Assembly (NCBI RefSeq): GCF_014199205.1
Contig: NZ_JACIJD010000001.1
Location: forward strand, 62,001 to 126,000
Direction of reading: 5' to 3'
Source of the DNA: Muricoccus pecuniae
GTDB taxonomy: Bacteria > Pseudomonadota > Alphaproteobacteria > Acetobacterales > Acetobacteraceae
DNA: 64,000 bases
In this document: positions 26,573 to 37,415 of the stretch, in pieces
Position numbering within the stretch: position 1 is the first letter of the stretch
Layout of the letters: every line of letters begins with the position of its first letter
The notes under the pieces: model-generated
Told to the model about the DNA's origin: nothing
What the model saw: the letters and a program-made list of their open reading frames with translations, nothing else
Databases searched by the model: none
Position numbers and translations under genes: made by a program

Positions 26573-26827
26573 TCAGGCCCGCGAGCGGCCCGCGACCATG
26601 CGGTAGATCACCAGCACGATGACCGCGCCGACGACTGCCCCGATGAGGCCCGCGCCCTCGCCGGCCCGGTACCAGCCGACGGCCTGGCCGAGATAGGTGG
26701 CGACCAGCGCGCCGACGATGCCGAGGACAGTGGTGATGATGAAGCCGCCCGGATCGCGGCCGGGCATCAGCAGCTTGGCGATGGCGCCCGCCACGAGTCC
26801 GATGATGATGGTCCAGATGATCGACAT
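26573..26827 (-). CDS. GlsB/YeaQ/YmgE-family membrane protein
   Basis: 84 aa, three predicted membrane segments (IIWTIIIGLVAGAIAKLL, GFIITTVLGIVGALVATYL, GLIGAVVGAVIVLVIYRM). The PGRDPGGF loop between the first two is the family signature. Called transglycosylase-associated protein in databases by habit; the true function is unknown but members are often stress-induced. It is monocistronic, with a hairpin terminator downstream. Confidence 0.9.
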   Translation of the reverse strand: MSIIWTIIIGLVAGAIAKLLMPGRDPGGFIITTVLGIVGALVATYLGQAVGWYRAGEGAGLIGAVVGAVIVLVIYRMVAGRSRA

Positions 26828-27197
26828 GAAGCGGTGCTCCCGATGCTTGTAACAGCAGCAGCGCGGGCTTCCGGTGCCGGTTTCATCCGGGGGTCATCCA
26901 GCGCGGTGTAGAGGCTTTCGGGCTACAGAATGCATGGGGCGGGAGAGAGGGGCTGACCGCGCCGGACCGCGACATTACGCGGGCGAGAACACTTTGCTCC
27001 CCTGCCCAGCTGGGATAGGCTGGGGACGGCTTCCAAAAAGCTCAGTCAGGGGAAGAAGAATCCCAAATCGCCCCTGCGTCTTGAGATCGTTGCAATCGTC
27101 GAAATTATGTGACATACGATTCAACTGTCGATTGGTGTAAACCTTCACTTCTCCGTGAGATATTGGCCTTGGATGTCGAGGCGCCATGGAGGCTGTC
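26828..27197. other. Gene-free, comparatively AT-rich interval
   Basis: 370 bases between two divergent small genes. From about 27030 to 27175 the sequence is clearly richer in A and T than the surroundings and carries two GANTC sites (27058-27062, 27118-27122). It should hold the promoters of both neighbours. No good sigma-70 or EcfG-type match was found. Confidence 0.4.
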
Positions 27198-27392
27198 ATG
27201 GACGAAGTTGCTGCGGACCCGGCCACCCGTATCGTGGCCGCACTCGAGAAAATCGCCGCCTCTGCCTATGAGGAGGGGTTCGGCCACGCGGCCGCGTCGA
27301 TCTGCGCCCTGGCCGATGTGCTGGCCGCCACCCAGTTCGCCTCGCCCCGGCCGGGCGCGATGTTGCCCTTCTCGCTGCCCGCGGCCGAGTAG
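27198..27392 (+). CDS. Small hypothetical protein
   Basis: 64 aa, not recognised. It is a mainly helical acidic protein: TRIVAALEKIAASAYEEGF and AAASICALADVLAATQF. There is no signal peptide. The ATG at 27198 is chosen because GGAGG lies five bases before it; an ATG four codons upstream has no ribosome site. It follows an AT-rich upstream region unlike the rest of the window. Confidence 0.6.
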   Translation: MDEVAADPATRIVAALEKIAASAYEEGFGHAAASICALADVLAATQFASPRPGAMLPFSLPAAE

Positions 27393-27620
27393 CCGGGACC
27401 GGCTCCCGGCCGGTCACCCCGGAGAGCCGACCCGCTGCGTCGCCCGCGCCTGACATCCGCCGCGCGGCGCGCTGCCCTGGCCTGCCGGGGCCGCGCCCGT
27501 GGATACATGGCGATACCGAACGCCTCCCCTTCGCCGCACTCCTGTCGCGACCCTGCCCGGTTCCGGGCGCTTCTTCCCGTGAGCGGCGCCATTCCGGCGC
27601 GCCGCGGAGAGGAGGCAGTC

Positions 27621-27932
27621 ATGCCGAACATCCCCAAGGGCCCCCGTGCCTGGGCCCGCGCCCTCATCCTCGGCGGGCTGCTCGGCGCCCCCGCCCTGGC
27701 GGCGATCCCGGCCGCGGAGGCTCGGCCCGTCCCCGCCCTCGCGGCCGCGGAGCGAGCCGAGGCGCCGCTCGTCGCCGTGCAATGGGGGCCGCCGCGGCAC
27801 TACAACGGCCCGCGCCACTGGCGCCGCCCGCCGCCGCCCCCGCCACACTGGCGCCAGCACCGCGCCTGGCACCGCGGCTACCCGCCGCCTCCGCCGCGCG
27901 GCCCCTACTACCGCCCGTATTACCGGCGCTGA
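27621..27932 (+). CDS. Secreted Pro/His/Tyr/Arg-rich small protein
   Basis: 103 aa, not recognised as a named family. A Sec signal peptide (ARALILGGLLGAPALAAIPA, about residues 11-30) precedes a mature part dominated by Pro, His, Arg, Trp and Tyr: WGPPRHYNGPRHWRRPPPP and GYPPPPPRGPYYRPYYRR. Such low-complexity basic tails occur in periplasmic or outer-surface proteins of alphaproteobacteria. The ATG at 27621 follows GGAGAGGAGG. A longer frame from 27507 lacks a comparable ribosome site. Confidence 0.65.
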   Translation: MPNIPKGPRAWARALILGGLLGAPALAAIPAAEARPVPALAAAERAEAPLVAVQWGPPRHYNGPRHWRRPPPPPPHWRQHRAWHRGYPPPPPRGPYYRPYYRR

Positions 27933-28107
27933 TGAGGGGTGGATGGGGTGCCTGCCGTTCCGGCCCCCATCCGTCGCATCCTTGCGACAGGGGAACGGGT
28001 GAAAAATGGAACGGCCCCCTTCAAGGACCCCATCCCGGCCTTGACGCCTCGGGGAAGCCGGGGACGATGCGCCTCATAAGGGCCATGCCCCCGGAGGACC
28101 CGTCGCC

Positions 28108-30045
<1,938 letters not shown>

Positions 30046-30069
30046 GCGCCCCGGCGCAGGGCGGCCGCC

Positions 30070-30513
30070 CTAGCCGCCCGGCGCGACCCTTTCGAGCAGG
30101 GCGGCGAGCCCGCGGGCCTCGGCCGCCCCCAGCCCCGCAGTGATCCGGCCCTCATGGGCCTGGAGGAGAGGGCGGAGCCGCTGGAGCATTGCCACCCCTT
30201 CCGGGGTGGGATGCAGGCCGAGGCTGCGGCGGTCCGCGCCGTCGCGCCGCTCCAGCAGCCCCTTCGCCTCCAGCCGGTCGAGCAGCGGCGCGGCGCGGGA
30301 CCGGCCATGGCCCATAGCCTCGGCGAGATGGGCCGGCGCGATGCCCGGATTGGCCTCCACGATCGAGAGGGCTGCCAGGAGCGGCGGCGTGAAGTCGTGG
30401 GGCCGCAGCGCCTCCTCCAGGTCGCGGATGACCCGGCGATAGGCCCGCTTCAGCCCGTAGGAGACCGTGCCGGAGAGCAGGCCAGAACCGTTCTGGCCCT
30501 CGTCATTGTTCAA
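30070..30513 (-). CDS. MarR-family transcriptional regulator
   Basis: 147 aa. A winged-helix MarR protein: helix-turn-helix ANPGIAPAHLAEAMGHGRSR and wing LLERRDGADRRSLGLHPT. No ATG or GTG is in frame near the start; the TTG at 30513 follows GAAAGG by eight bases and gives the usual family length. A perfect palindrome overlaps this start codon (30508-30522), so autoregulation and control of the divergent monooxygenase are likely. Effector unknown. Confidence 0.85.
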   Translation of the reverse strand: MNNDEGQNGSGLLSGTVSYGLKRAYRRVIRDLEEALRPHDFTPPLLAALSIVEANPGIAPAHLAEAMGHGRSRAAPLLDRLEAKGLLERRDGADRRSLGLHPTPEGVAMLQRLRPLLQAHEGRITAGLGAAEARGLAALLERVAPGG

Positions 30514-30522
30514 TTGTTGAAC
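30508..30522. promoter_or_regulatory. Palindromic operator between marR and monooxygenase genes
   Basis: GTTCAA-TTG-TTGAAC is a perfect inverted repeat, the size and symmetry of MarR-family operators. It overlaps the TTG start of the regulator and sits 47 bases before the ATG of the divergent flavin monooxygenase. Binding by the adjacent MarR protein is inferred. Confidence 0.6.
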
Positions 30523-30568
30523 CTTTCGTCGCGCGCTGCCAACATCCGGCAAAACGGAGGCAGCGGCC

Positions 30569-31855
30569 ATGCGCGTGATCATTTCCGGCGGCGGGATCGG
30601 CGGCCTGACCCTCGCCATGGCACTGCACGAGGCCGGGATCGGCGTCGAGCTGCACGAGGCCGTCCCGATGCCGAAGCCGCTCGGCGTCGGCATCAACCTC
30701 CTGCCCCATGCGGTGCGTGAGCTGACCGAGCTGGGCCTGGGCGAGCGCGTGCTGGCCGCCGGCGTGCCCACGCGCGAGCTGCTCTACGCCACCCGGCGCG
30801 GCGAGGAGGTCTGGCGCGAGGATCGCGGCCTCGCCGCCGGCTATCGCTGGCCGCAGGTGAGCATCCACCGCGGCACGCTCTTCATGCTGCTGCTGGAGGC
30901 CGCGCGGGAGCGGCTGGGGGATGCCATCCATCTCGGCTCCCGCGGCGTCGGCGCGGAATCCGATGCGGAGGGCGCCACGCTGCATCTCGAGGGCGGCGGC
31001 CGGGTCCGCGGCGACGCGGTGGTGGCCGCCGACGGCATCCACAGCGCCATCCGCGCGAGCTGGCACCCGCATGAGGGCGCCCCGCGCTGGAACGGCAGCC
31101 TCATGTGGCGGGCCGTGGCCGAGCATCCCGGCTATCTCACCGGCCGCACCATGGTGCAGGCGGGGAACAGCGACCTGAAGTTCGTCTGCTACCCCATCCG
31201 CGAGGCCACGGCCGACCGCCCCGCCCTCGTCAACTGGATCGCCGAGCGGCGGATGGACCCCGACACCCCCTGGGCGCGGGAGGACTGGAACCGCCCCGGA
31301 CGCATTGAGGACTTCCTGCCTGATTTCGCGGGATGGGAATGGCCCTGGCTCTCCGTGCCCTCCCTGATCCGCGCCGCCCCGGCCGTCTGGGAGTTCCCGA
31401 TGGTGGACCGAGACCCCCTGCCGGAATGGACGCGCGGCCGGGTGACGCTGCTCGGCGACGCCGCGCATCCCATGTACCCCATCGGCTCCAACGGCGCCTC
31501 CCAGGGCATCCTGGATGCCCGCACCCTGGCCTTCCACCTGGCGACGGAGGGCGAGGCCGTGGCGGGGCTGCGCGCCTACGAGGCGGCGCGCCGCCCGGCC
31601 ACCTCGGCCCTGGTCCAGGCCGCGCGGGGGCAGGGGCCCGACCTCGTGCTGGACCTCGCGGACCGGCGCGCGCCGGACGGCTTCGAGGCCGCCGGCGGGC
31701 GCGAGGCCGTGCTGCCTCTGGCGGAGCTGCAGGAGATCGCCGCGGGCTACAAGCGCAAGGCCGGGTTCGATCCCGTGCTGCTGAACGCGCGGCCGAGCCT
31801 GTCCGCCCGGCTGGGCTCCGCCCCGACGCCGACGGGGCTGGCCGGGGCGGCTTAA
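30569..31855 (+). CDS. FAD-dependent aromatic monooxygenase (PhzS/PHBH class)
   Basis: 428 aa group A flavoprotein monooxygenase. The FAD-binding GxGxxG is IISGGGIGGLTLA; the DG motif is VVAADGIHSAIRASW; the GD motif is VTLLGDAAHPMYPIGSNGAS. Overall it resembles the PhzS-like 'flavin-dependent oxidoreductase' group, which hydroxylates aromatic or heteroaromatic acids. The substrate is unknown. It is divergent from a MarR regulator with a shared palindrome, suggesting induction by an aromatic compound. Confidence 0.9.
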   Translation: MRVIISGGGIGGLTLAMALHEAGIGVELHEAVPMPKPLGVGINLLPHAVRELTELGLGERVLAAGVPTRELLYATRRGEEVWREDRGLAAGYRWPQVSIHRGTLFMLLLEAARERLGDAIHLGSRGVGAESDAEGATLHLEGGGRVRGDAVVAADGIHSAIRASWHPHEGAPRWNGSLMWRAVAEHPGYLTGRTMVQAGNSDLKFVCYPIREATADRPALVNWIAERRMDPDTPWAREDWNRPGRIEDFLPDFAGWEWPWLSVPSLIRAAPAVWEFPMVDRDPLPEWTRGRVTLLGDAAHPMYPIGSNGASQGILDARTLAFHLATEGEAVAGLRAYEAARRPATSALVQAARGQGPDLVLDLADRRAPDGFEAAGGREAVLPLAELQEIAAGYKRKAGFDPVLLNARPSLSARLGSAPTPTGLAGAA

Positions 31856-31920
31856 GGGGCCGTTGACGAATCGCGCCTACCTTCGCCCCAGGCGGAACCC
31901 TGGGCAAGTGGAGGGCGTGC

Positions 31921-34599
31921 TTGCGACATACGGCGCCGGACACGCCGGCCCCGGACTCCGTTCCCGCGCGGCCCCTCGCCACTTCCCGCATTCGCGCGCG
32001 GCTGAGGACGCGGCTGAGGGCCCTCGCGGAACTGAAGCTCGACCTGGCGATCATCGCCCTGATCCTCGCGATGCTCTGGGGCGCCATCGGCGTGTGGCTC
32101 GACGAGGAGAGGGTGCGGATCGAGCACGGGGCGGAGCAGGCCGCCGCCAACATCGCGGGCGCGGCCGAGCAGGGGGTCTCCCGCACCATCGACGCGATCG
32201 ACCACCGCCTTCGCATGGCACGGGACACCTATGCCCGCGATCCCGCCGGCTTCTCGACGGACCTGATCTCCGGTGGCCGCTACAGCGACGGCATGGTGGT
32301 CCAGCTCGCGGTCATCGACGCGGCGGGGCGCCTCGTCTTCACCAATCTCGGGCCCGCGGACGGCACGCTCAGCCTCGCGGACAGGCCGCATTTCCGCGTC
32401 CACCTGGAGCGGAGCGAGGACTTTCTCTTCATCAGCGTGCCCGTGCTCGGCCGCGTCTCCGGCCGCTGGACGGTGCAGTTCACGCGCAAGATCCTCGGGC
32501 CGGACGGCAGCTTCGCCGGCGTCGTCGTCTGCTCGCTCGATCCCTACTGGTTCACGCAGTTCCACGAGCTGCTCGACTTCAGCGGCACCATGCTCCTGCT
32601 GGGGAAGGACGGCGTCGTGCGCGCGGCCGCGCCGGACGGGGCGCTGCTCGGGCAGAACATCTCGGACACGCCGCTGGGCCGGGCCGCCGTCGGTGCGGTC
32701 TCGGGCAGCCTGCGCATGCCCGCGATGGAGGGCGCGGCGGAGCAGATCGTCAGCTTCCGCCAGATGCGCAACCACCCCATCGCGGTCGCGATCGGGATGG
32801 AGACCGCCCCGCTCGCCGGGAGCTACCGGCGCATCCTGCTCGGCACCCTCTCGGTCGGCGGGGGGCTGACGGTGCTGGTGCTCGCCGCCGGCGCGCTGCT
32901 GATCCGCAACAAGCGCCGCCTCCTCCTCTCCCGACAGGTGCTCCGGCACGCGATTGAGAACCTCGACCAGGGTCTCGTCATGGTGGACCGGGATGGCCGG
33001 ATCGTGCTGCGCAACAGCCGCTACCTCGCCCTGCTGGACCTGCCGCCCGAAATGGCGGAGCCGGGGGCCGAGCACGCCCGAATCATCCACTGGCAGGCGC
33101 GGCAGGGCGAGTTCGGGGAGGGCGGCAGCGACCTCGACTTCGCCCGCTGGATCGCCTCCTCCGGATTGAAGGAGGGGCGGGGCGTCTGCCTGAGGGAGCG
33201 CGTCCGCCCGGACGGGCGGGTGCTGGAGGCCCGGCACCGCTTCCTGGCCGAGGGCGGGATGGTCAGCACCTTCACCGACATCACGGAGCGCCGCCGCGCC
33301 GAGGCCGAGGTGCGGCACCTCGCCCATCACGACACCCTCACCGACCTTGCCAACCGAGTCCTGCTGGAGCAGCGCCTGACGAAGGCGCTGGAGGCGGCGG
33401 AGCGGAGCGGCGGGTCGGTCACGGTGCTTTGCATCGATCTCGACCGCTTCAAGTCGGTCAACGACGCGCTCGGCCATGCCGCGGGCGACGAGCTGCTGCG
33501 GCAGGTGGCGGGGCGGCTGCGCGGCCTGGCCCAGCCAGCCGACATCGTCTCCCGGGTGGACGGGGACGAGTTCGTCCTCGTGCGGCCGGGCCTCTCGGAG
33601 CCCGGCGACGCCGCGGCGCTGGCCGAGAGCATCCTCTCCGCCATCCGGCTTCCCTGCGACTACCAGGGGGCCGCCGTGAGTCTCGAAGCCTGCGCCGGCA
33701 TCGCGATCTCCCCGGGAGACGGGGCGACGGTCGCCGCCCTGCTGGCGAATGTGGAGACCGCGCTGCACCGCGCCAAGGATGCCGGACGCGGCGCCACCAG
33801 CTTCTTCGAGCCGTCGATGGAGGCGCGGCTGCGCGAGCGCGACCGGATGGAGCGGGACCTGCGCGCCGCCCTGTCGGGGAGTGGGCTGTCCGTTCACTTC
33901 CAGCCGCTGCATGCCTGCGCCACGGGCGAGGTCACGGCCTTCGAGGCCCTCGTCCGCTGGAACCACCCCGAGCGCGGCGCGATCCCCCCGGCCGAGTTCA
34001 TCCCGGTGGCGGAGGAGAGCGGGCTGGTCCTGCAACTCGGGGAGCGGGTGCTGCGGGAGGCCTGCGCGGCCGCGGCGGGCTGGGAGCGGCCCTGCACCGT
34101 CGCGGTCAATCTCTCGCCCCTGCAGTTCCGGCGCGGCAACCTGCCGCTCATCGTGGCCGAGGCCCTCGCCACCACCGGCCTGTCCCCCTCGCGGCTCGAG
34201 CTGGAGGTGACGGAAAGCCTGCTGATCGAGGATGCAGAGGGCGTGCTGAAGGCGATGCGCTCGCTCAAGGCGCTGGGGGTCAGGCTGGCGCTCGACGATT
34301 TCGGGACCGGCTATTCCAGCCTCAGCTATCTCCGCCGCTTCCCCTTCGACAAGCTGAAGATCGACAAGTCCTTCGTGCAGTCCATCGGCGCCGATCCGGG
34401 AGGGCGCGCCATCGTGGAGGCGATCATCGCCATGGCGCGCAGCCTCCAGCTCCGGACGACGGCCGAGGGGGTGGAGACGCAGGAGCAGCTCGACTACCTC
34501 CGCCGCCAGGGCTGCGACGAGGTGCAGGGCTTCCTGCTCGGCCGTGCCATGGCCGGGAGTGCTATCCCGGACTTCCTCGGCCATCCCGCCCCGGCCTGA
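31921..34599 (+). CDS. Membrane sensor with PAS, GGDEF and EAL domains
   Basis: 892 aa cyclic-di-GMP enzyme. A membrane segment (about 38-58) and a second (about 300-322) flank a periplasmic Cache-like sensor. A PAS region follows (VLRHAIENLDQGLVMVDRDG), then a GGDEF domain (about 465-620) and an EAL domain (640-885). The GGDEF signature reads DGDEF near residue 547, with Asp for the first Gly, so cyclase activity is doubtful. The EAL side looks intact: FEALVRW, DDFGTGYSS, KIDKSFV, AEGVE. The start is TTG 31921, five bases after GGAGGG; no ATG is suitably placed. Confidence 0.92.
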   Translation: MRHTAPDTPAPDSVPARPLATSRIRARLRTRLRALAELKLDLAIIALILAMLWGAIGVWLDEERVRIEHGAEQAAANIAGAAEQGVSRTIDAIDHRLRMARDTYARDPAGFSTDLISGGRYSDGMVVQLAVIDAAGRLVFTNLGPADGTLSLADRPHFRVHLERSEDFLFISVPVLGRVSGRWTVQFTRKILGPDGSFAGVVVCSLDPYWFTQFHELLDFSGTMLLLGKDGVVRAAAPDGALLGQNISDTPLGRAAVGAVSGSLRMPAMEGAAEQIVSFRQMRNHPIAVAIGMETAPLAGSYRRILLGTLSVGGGLTVLVLAAGALLIRNKRRLLLSRQVLRHAIENLDQGLVMVDRDGRIVLRNSRYLALLDLPPEMAEPGAEHARIIHWQARQGEFGEGGSDLDFARWIASSGLKEGRGVCLRERVRPDGRVLEARHRFLAEGGMVSTFTDITERRRAEAEVRHLAHHDTLTDLANRVLLEQRLTKALEAAERSGGSVTVLCIDLDRFKSVNDALGHAAGDELLRQVAGRLRGLAQPADIVSRVDGDEFVLVRPGLSEPGDAAALAESILSAIRLPCDYQGAAVSLEACAGIAISPGDGATVAALLANVETALHRAKDAGRGATSFFEPSMEARLRERDRMERDLRAALSGSGLSVHFQPLHACATGEVTAFEALVRWNHPERGAIPPAEFIPVAEESGLVLQLGERVLREACAAAAGWERPCTVAVNLSPLQFRRGNLPLIVAEALATTGLSPSRLELEVTESLLIEDAEGVLKAMRSLKALGVRLALDDFGTGYSSLSYLRRFPFDKLKIDKSFVQSIGADPGGRAIVEAIIAMARSLQLRTTAEGVETQEQLDYLRRQGCDEVQGFLLGRAMAGSAIPDFLGHPAPA

Positions 34600-34689
34600 C
34601 AGGAGGCGCAGGCCCCGGCGCGGCCCGCATCCCCGATCCGCGCCGCCGGGGGTGGCATCCCCGGCCCGGGCGCCGCACGATGCCCGGGC

Positions 34690-35907
34690 ATGTCTGCCCC
34701 GCCCGATACCCAGGCCCGCACCCGCCGCCTGATCACCCTCTACGGCCTCACGGCCTTCACCACCTCGCTCTCCTCCCGCAGCCTGGACCCCATCCTGCCC
34801 GAGATCGCGCGGGACTTCGCGGCGGCGACGGACCAGGTAGCCCTCCTCGCCTCGGCCTTCGCGCTGCCCTACGCGTTGATCCAGCCCTTCCTCGGCCCGG
34901 TCGGGGACGCGCTGGGCAAGCGGCGGATCATCGGGCTCGCCACGCTGCTGACGGGCCTCGCCCTCGTCGCCTGCGCGCTCACCCCCTCCCTCGGCCTTCT
35001 CTTCGGCTTCCGCGCCCTGGCCGGGGCGGCGGCGGGGGGGATCTATCCACTCGTCATCGCCACCTTCGGGGACCGGGTGCCGCTGGAAGGGCGGCAGGTG
35101 GCGCTCAGCCGGCTGCTCGCCTTCAGCACGGCGGGGCAGATCGCGGGCGGCGTTGTCTCGGGGCTGGTGCACGGGCTGGTGGACTGGCGCGGCATCATCG
35201 GCGGCGGCGCCGTAGCGGTGCTGGCCATGGGGCTGGTGCTGTGGTGGGACCTCCGGCGGGAGCCCGACCCGCCGCCGGGCCGGCTGGACGCCGCCGCGGC
35301 CGTGCGTCGCTACGGCGAGATCATGCGGCTGCGGATGGCGCGCATCCTCTACGCCTCCGTCGCGGCGGAGGGGCTCTTCGTCTTCGGCCTCTTTCCCTAT
35401 CTCGCGGCGCTGGTGGCGGGGTGGGGGCTGGGCGGGCCGGCCCAGGCGGGGCTGGCCATCGGCGCCTTCGGCGCCTCGGGCGTGGCCTACACCTTCATCG
35501 CCGGCCCGATGCTCACCCGCGTCGGGCTGCCGGCGATGCTGCGCGTGGCGGGGGTGCTGGCGGGGCTCGGCTTCGCCGGCATCGCCTGGGCGGGCTGGCT
35601 GGCGGCGGCGGGGGAGGGCGTGCTCGGGGTGCTGCCGGTGGTGCTCGGGATGTTCCTGATCGGGCTGGGCTACTTCACCATGCACAACTCCCTCCAGACG
35701 CGGGTGACGGAGGTGGCCCCCCGGGCCCGCGGCTCGGCGGTGGCGCTGCACGCCTTCTCCTTCTTCGTGGGGCAGTCGCTCGGCCCCCTTCTCTTCGGGG
35801 CTCTCCTCGCGGGGCTGGGGGCAGTGGCGTCGCTGCTGGTCAGCGGCACGGCGATGCTGGCGCTCGGGCTCATCCTGTCACGCGTGCTGCGGCGGCCGGC
35901 GGCGTAG
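34690..35907 (+). CDS. MFS transporter
   Basis: 405 aa, twelve predicted membrane helices. The motif A region is FLGPVGDALGKRRIIGLA between helices 2 and 3, matching the G-x3-D-x2-G-(R/K) pattern. The second half has NSLQTRVTEVAPRARGSAVA. It is likely a drug or metabolite exporter of the DHA1 type; the substrate is unknown. The ATG at 34690 lacks a strong ribosome site. Confidence 0.88.
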   Translation: MSAPPDTQARTRRLITLYGLTAFTTSLSSRSLDPILPEIARDFAAATDQVALLASAFALPYALIQPFLGPVGDALGKRRIIGLATLLTGLALVACALTPSLGLLFGFRALAGAAAGGIYPLVIATFGDRVPLEGRQVALSRLLAFSTAGQIAGGVVSGLVHGLVDWRGIIGGGAVAVLAMGLVLWWDLRREPDPPPGRLDAAAAVRRYGEIMRLRMARILYASVAAEGLFVFGLFPYLAALVAGWGLGGPAQAGLAIGAFGASGVAYTFIAGPMLTRVGLPAMLRVAGVLAGLGFAGIAWAGWLAAAGEGVLGVLPVVLGMFLIGLGYFTMHNSLQTRVTEVAPRARGSAVALHAFSFFVGQSLGPLLFGALLAGLGAVASLLVSGTAMLALGLILSRVLRRPAA

Positions 35908-35992
35908 TCCGGGGCCCGCGCCCGTCCGCAAGCCGGCCCCTTCCCGGGCGCGGTTCCCGGCCCCCATGGCGGCGCGGCCCGACTTCCCCGCT

Positions 35993-36101
35993 GCGCAACC
36001 CGCGGCCGCCAACGCTGCGCAACCCGCTGCCATCACCGCGGCGTAACCCGCCCTGCCTCACAACGCGTAACCCGCCCCGTCCTCACAGCGGCGTAACCCG
36101 C
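35993..36101. repeat. Five 11-bp direct repeats at about 24-bp spacing
   Basis: GCGYAACCCGC occurs at 35993-36003, 36017-36027, 36041-36051, 36065-36075 and 36091-36101, spaced 24, 24, 24 and 26 bases. The first two have C and the last three T at the variable base. The array lies just before the aminotransferase gene, in a region with no supported coding frame. Confidence 0.85.
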
Positions 36102-36154
36102 CGACACCATCCTTGATTTCGACACCCCGCCCGCCCTGCGCTAAGGGGCGGGCC

Positions 36155-37318
36155 ATGCCGCAAGACACCGCCGCCCTCCCGCCCATCGGCCTCTTCGACG
36201 TCCGCGCCCAGCAGGCGCTGATCCGGCCGGAGATCGACCGTCGCCTCGCCGCCGTGCTCGATTCCGGCCGCTTCGTGCAGGGGCCGGAGGTGGAGGAACT
36301 GGAGCGCGCGCTCGCGACCTTCGCCGGCACCGCGCATTGCGTGGGCGTCTCCTCCGGCACGGATGCGCTGCAGATCGCGATGATGGCCGAGGGGATCGGG
36401 CGGGGCGACGCCGTCTTCCTCCCCGCCTTCACCTACACCGCGACGGCCGAGGTGCCGCTCGTGCTCGGCGCCACGCCGGTCTTCGTGGACGTGGACCCCG
36501 TGACCTTCAACCTCGACGTGGAGGACCTGCGCCGCCGCCTCGCCCTGGTGAAGGCGGAAGGAAAGCTCCGCCCGCGCGCCGTGGTGGGGGTGGACCTGTT
36601 CGGCCTGCCCGCCGACTGGCCCGCCATCGAGGCGATCTGCGCGGAGGAGGGCATGTTCGCCCTCGACGACGCCGCCCAGGCCTTCGGCGCCGCCCTGGGC
36701 GGCAAGCGGCTGGGCAACTGGGCCGGGGCCGCGGCCCTGTCCTTCTACCCCACCAAGACCCTCGGCTGTTACGGCGATGGCGGGGCGCTGCTGACCAATG
36801 ATGCCGACAAGGCCGACCTCTACCGCTCGCTCCGCACCCATGGCGAGGGCAAGACCCGCTATGAGGTGATGCGCACCGGCATGAACGGCCGGCTGGACAC
36901 GATCCAGGCCGCCATCCTGCTCTGCAAGCTGCCGCTGATGGAGGATGAGCTGGCCGCCCGCGCCCGCGTGGCCGCCGGCTACGACGCGGCGCTCTCGGGC
37001 AAGGTGCAGACCCCGGCGAGGCCCGAGGGGGCGGAGAGCGCCTACGGCCTCTACTCCATCCTGCTGGCGGACGAGGCGCAGCGGGGCCGCGTGCAGGAGG
37101 CCTGCAAGGCGCGCGGCGTGCCGACCGCGGTCTACTACCCCCTGCCGCTGCACCATCAGCCCGCCTATCGCGAGGCCCATGCCGGCGCGATCGCGGGGGC
37201 GCCGCCGCTGCCGGTCAGCGAGGCCCTGTGCAAGCGCATCCTCGCGCTTCCCATGCACCCCTATCTGGATGACGCGCAGGTCGCGCGGGTGAAGGAGGCG
37301 GTGCTCGCCGGGCTGTAA
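36155..37318 (+). CDS. DegT/DnrJ/EryC1/StrS-family PLP aminotransferase
   Basis: 387 aa. This family transaminates keto-sugars for surface or secondary glycans, or dehydrates related sugars. PLP-binding features are SSGTDALQIAM, FTYTATAEVPL, DDAAQAFGA and the Schiff-base Lys in SFYPTKTLGCYGDGGA. The acceptor end has YPLPLHHQPAY. The ATG at 36155 follows AAGGGGCGGG; an earlier TTG at 36113 is less likely. The stop is about 100 bases from phnC, so the pairing with phosphonate transport is positional only. The promoter region contains five direct repeats. Confidence 0.92.
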   Translation: MPQDTAALPPIGLFDVRAQQALIRPEIDRRLAAVLDSGRFVQGPEVEELERALATFAGTAHCVGVSSGTDALQIAMMAEGIGRGDAVFLPAFTYTATAEVPLVLGATPVFVDVDPVTFNLDVEDLRRRLALVKAEGKLRPRAVVGVDLFGLPADWPAIEAICAEEGMFALDDAAQAFGAALGGKRLGNWAGAAALSFYPTKTLGCYGDGGALLTNDADKADLYRSLRTHGEGKTRYEVMRTGMNGRLDTIQAAILLCKLPLMEDELAARARVAAGYDAALSGKVQTPARPEGAESAYGLYSILLADEAQRGRVQEACKARGVPTAVYYPLPLHHQPAYREAHAGAIAGAPPLPVSEALCKRILALPMHPYLDDAQVARVKEAVLAGL

Positions 37319-37415
37319 CCCGCCCGACGCGCTGGCCCGGGGCGGATCGGTGGGCGCGGCATCGCCGGATGGCGCCGATCCGCTCTAAGCTGCGCGCCGA
37401 ACCCAAGGGCTGCCG

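Noticed and set aside
30058-30071. AGGGCGGCCGCCCT palindrome between acs and marR as a terminator
   Set aside because: It has no loop and overlaps the marR stop; a GC palindrome of this size is likely by chance here.
31852-35751. Very long antisense open frame (about 1299 codons) opposite the monooxygenase end, GGDEF-EAL and MFS genes
   Set aside because: Same cause; composition is His/Gln/Arg/Gly-rich and unlike any real protein here.
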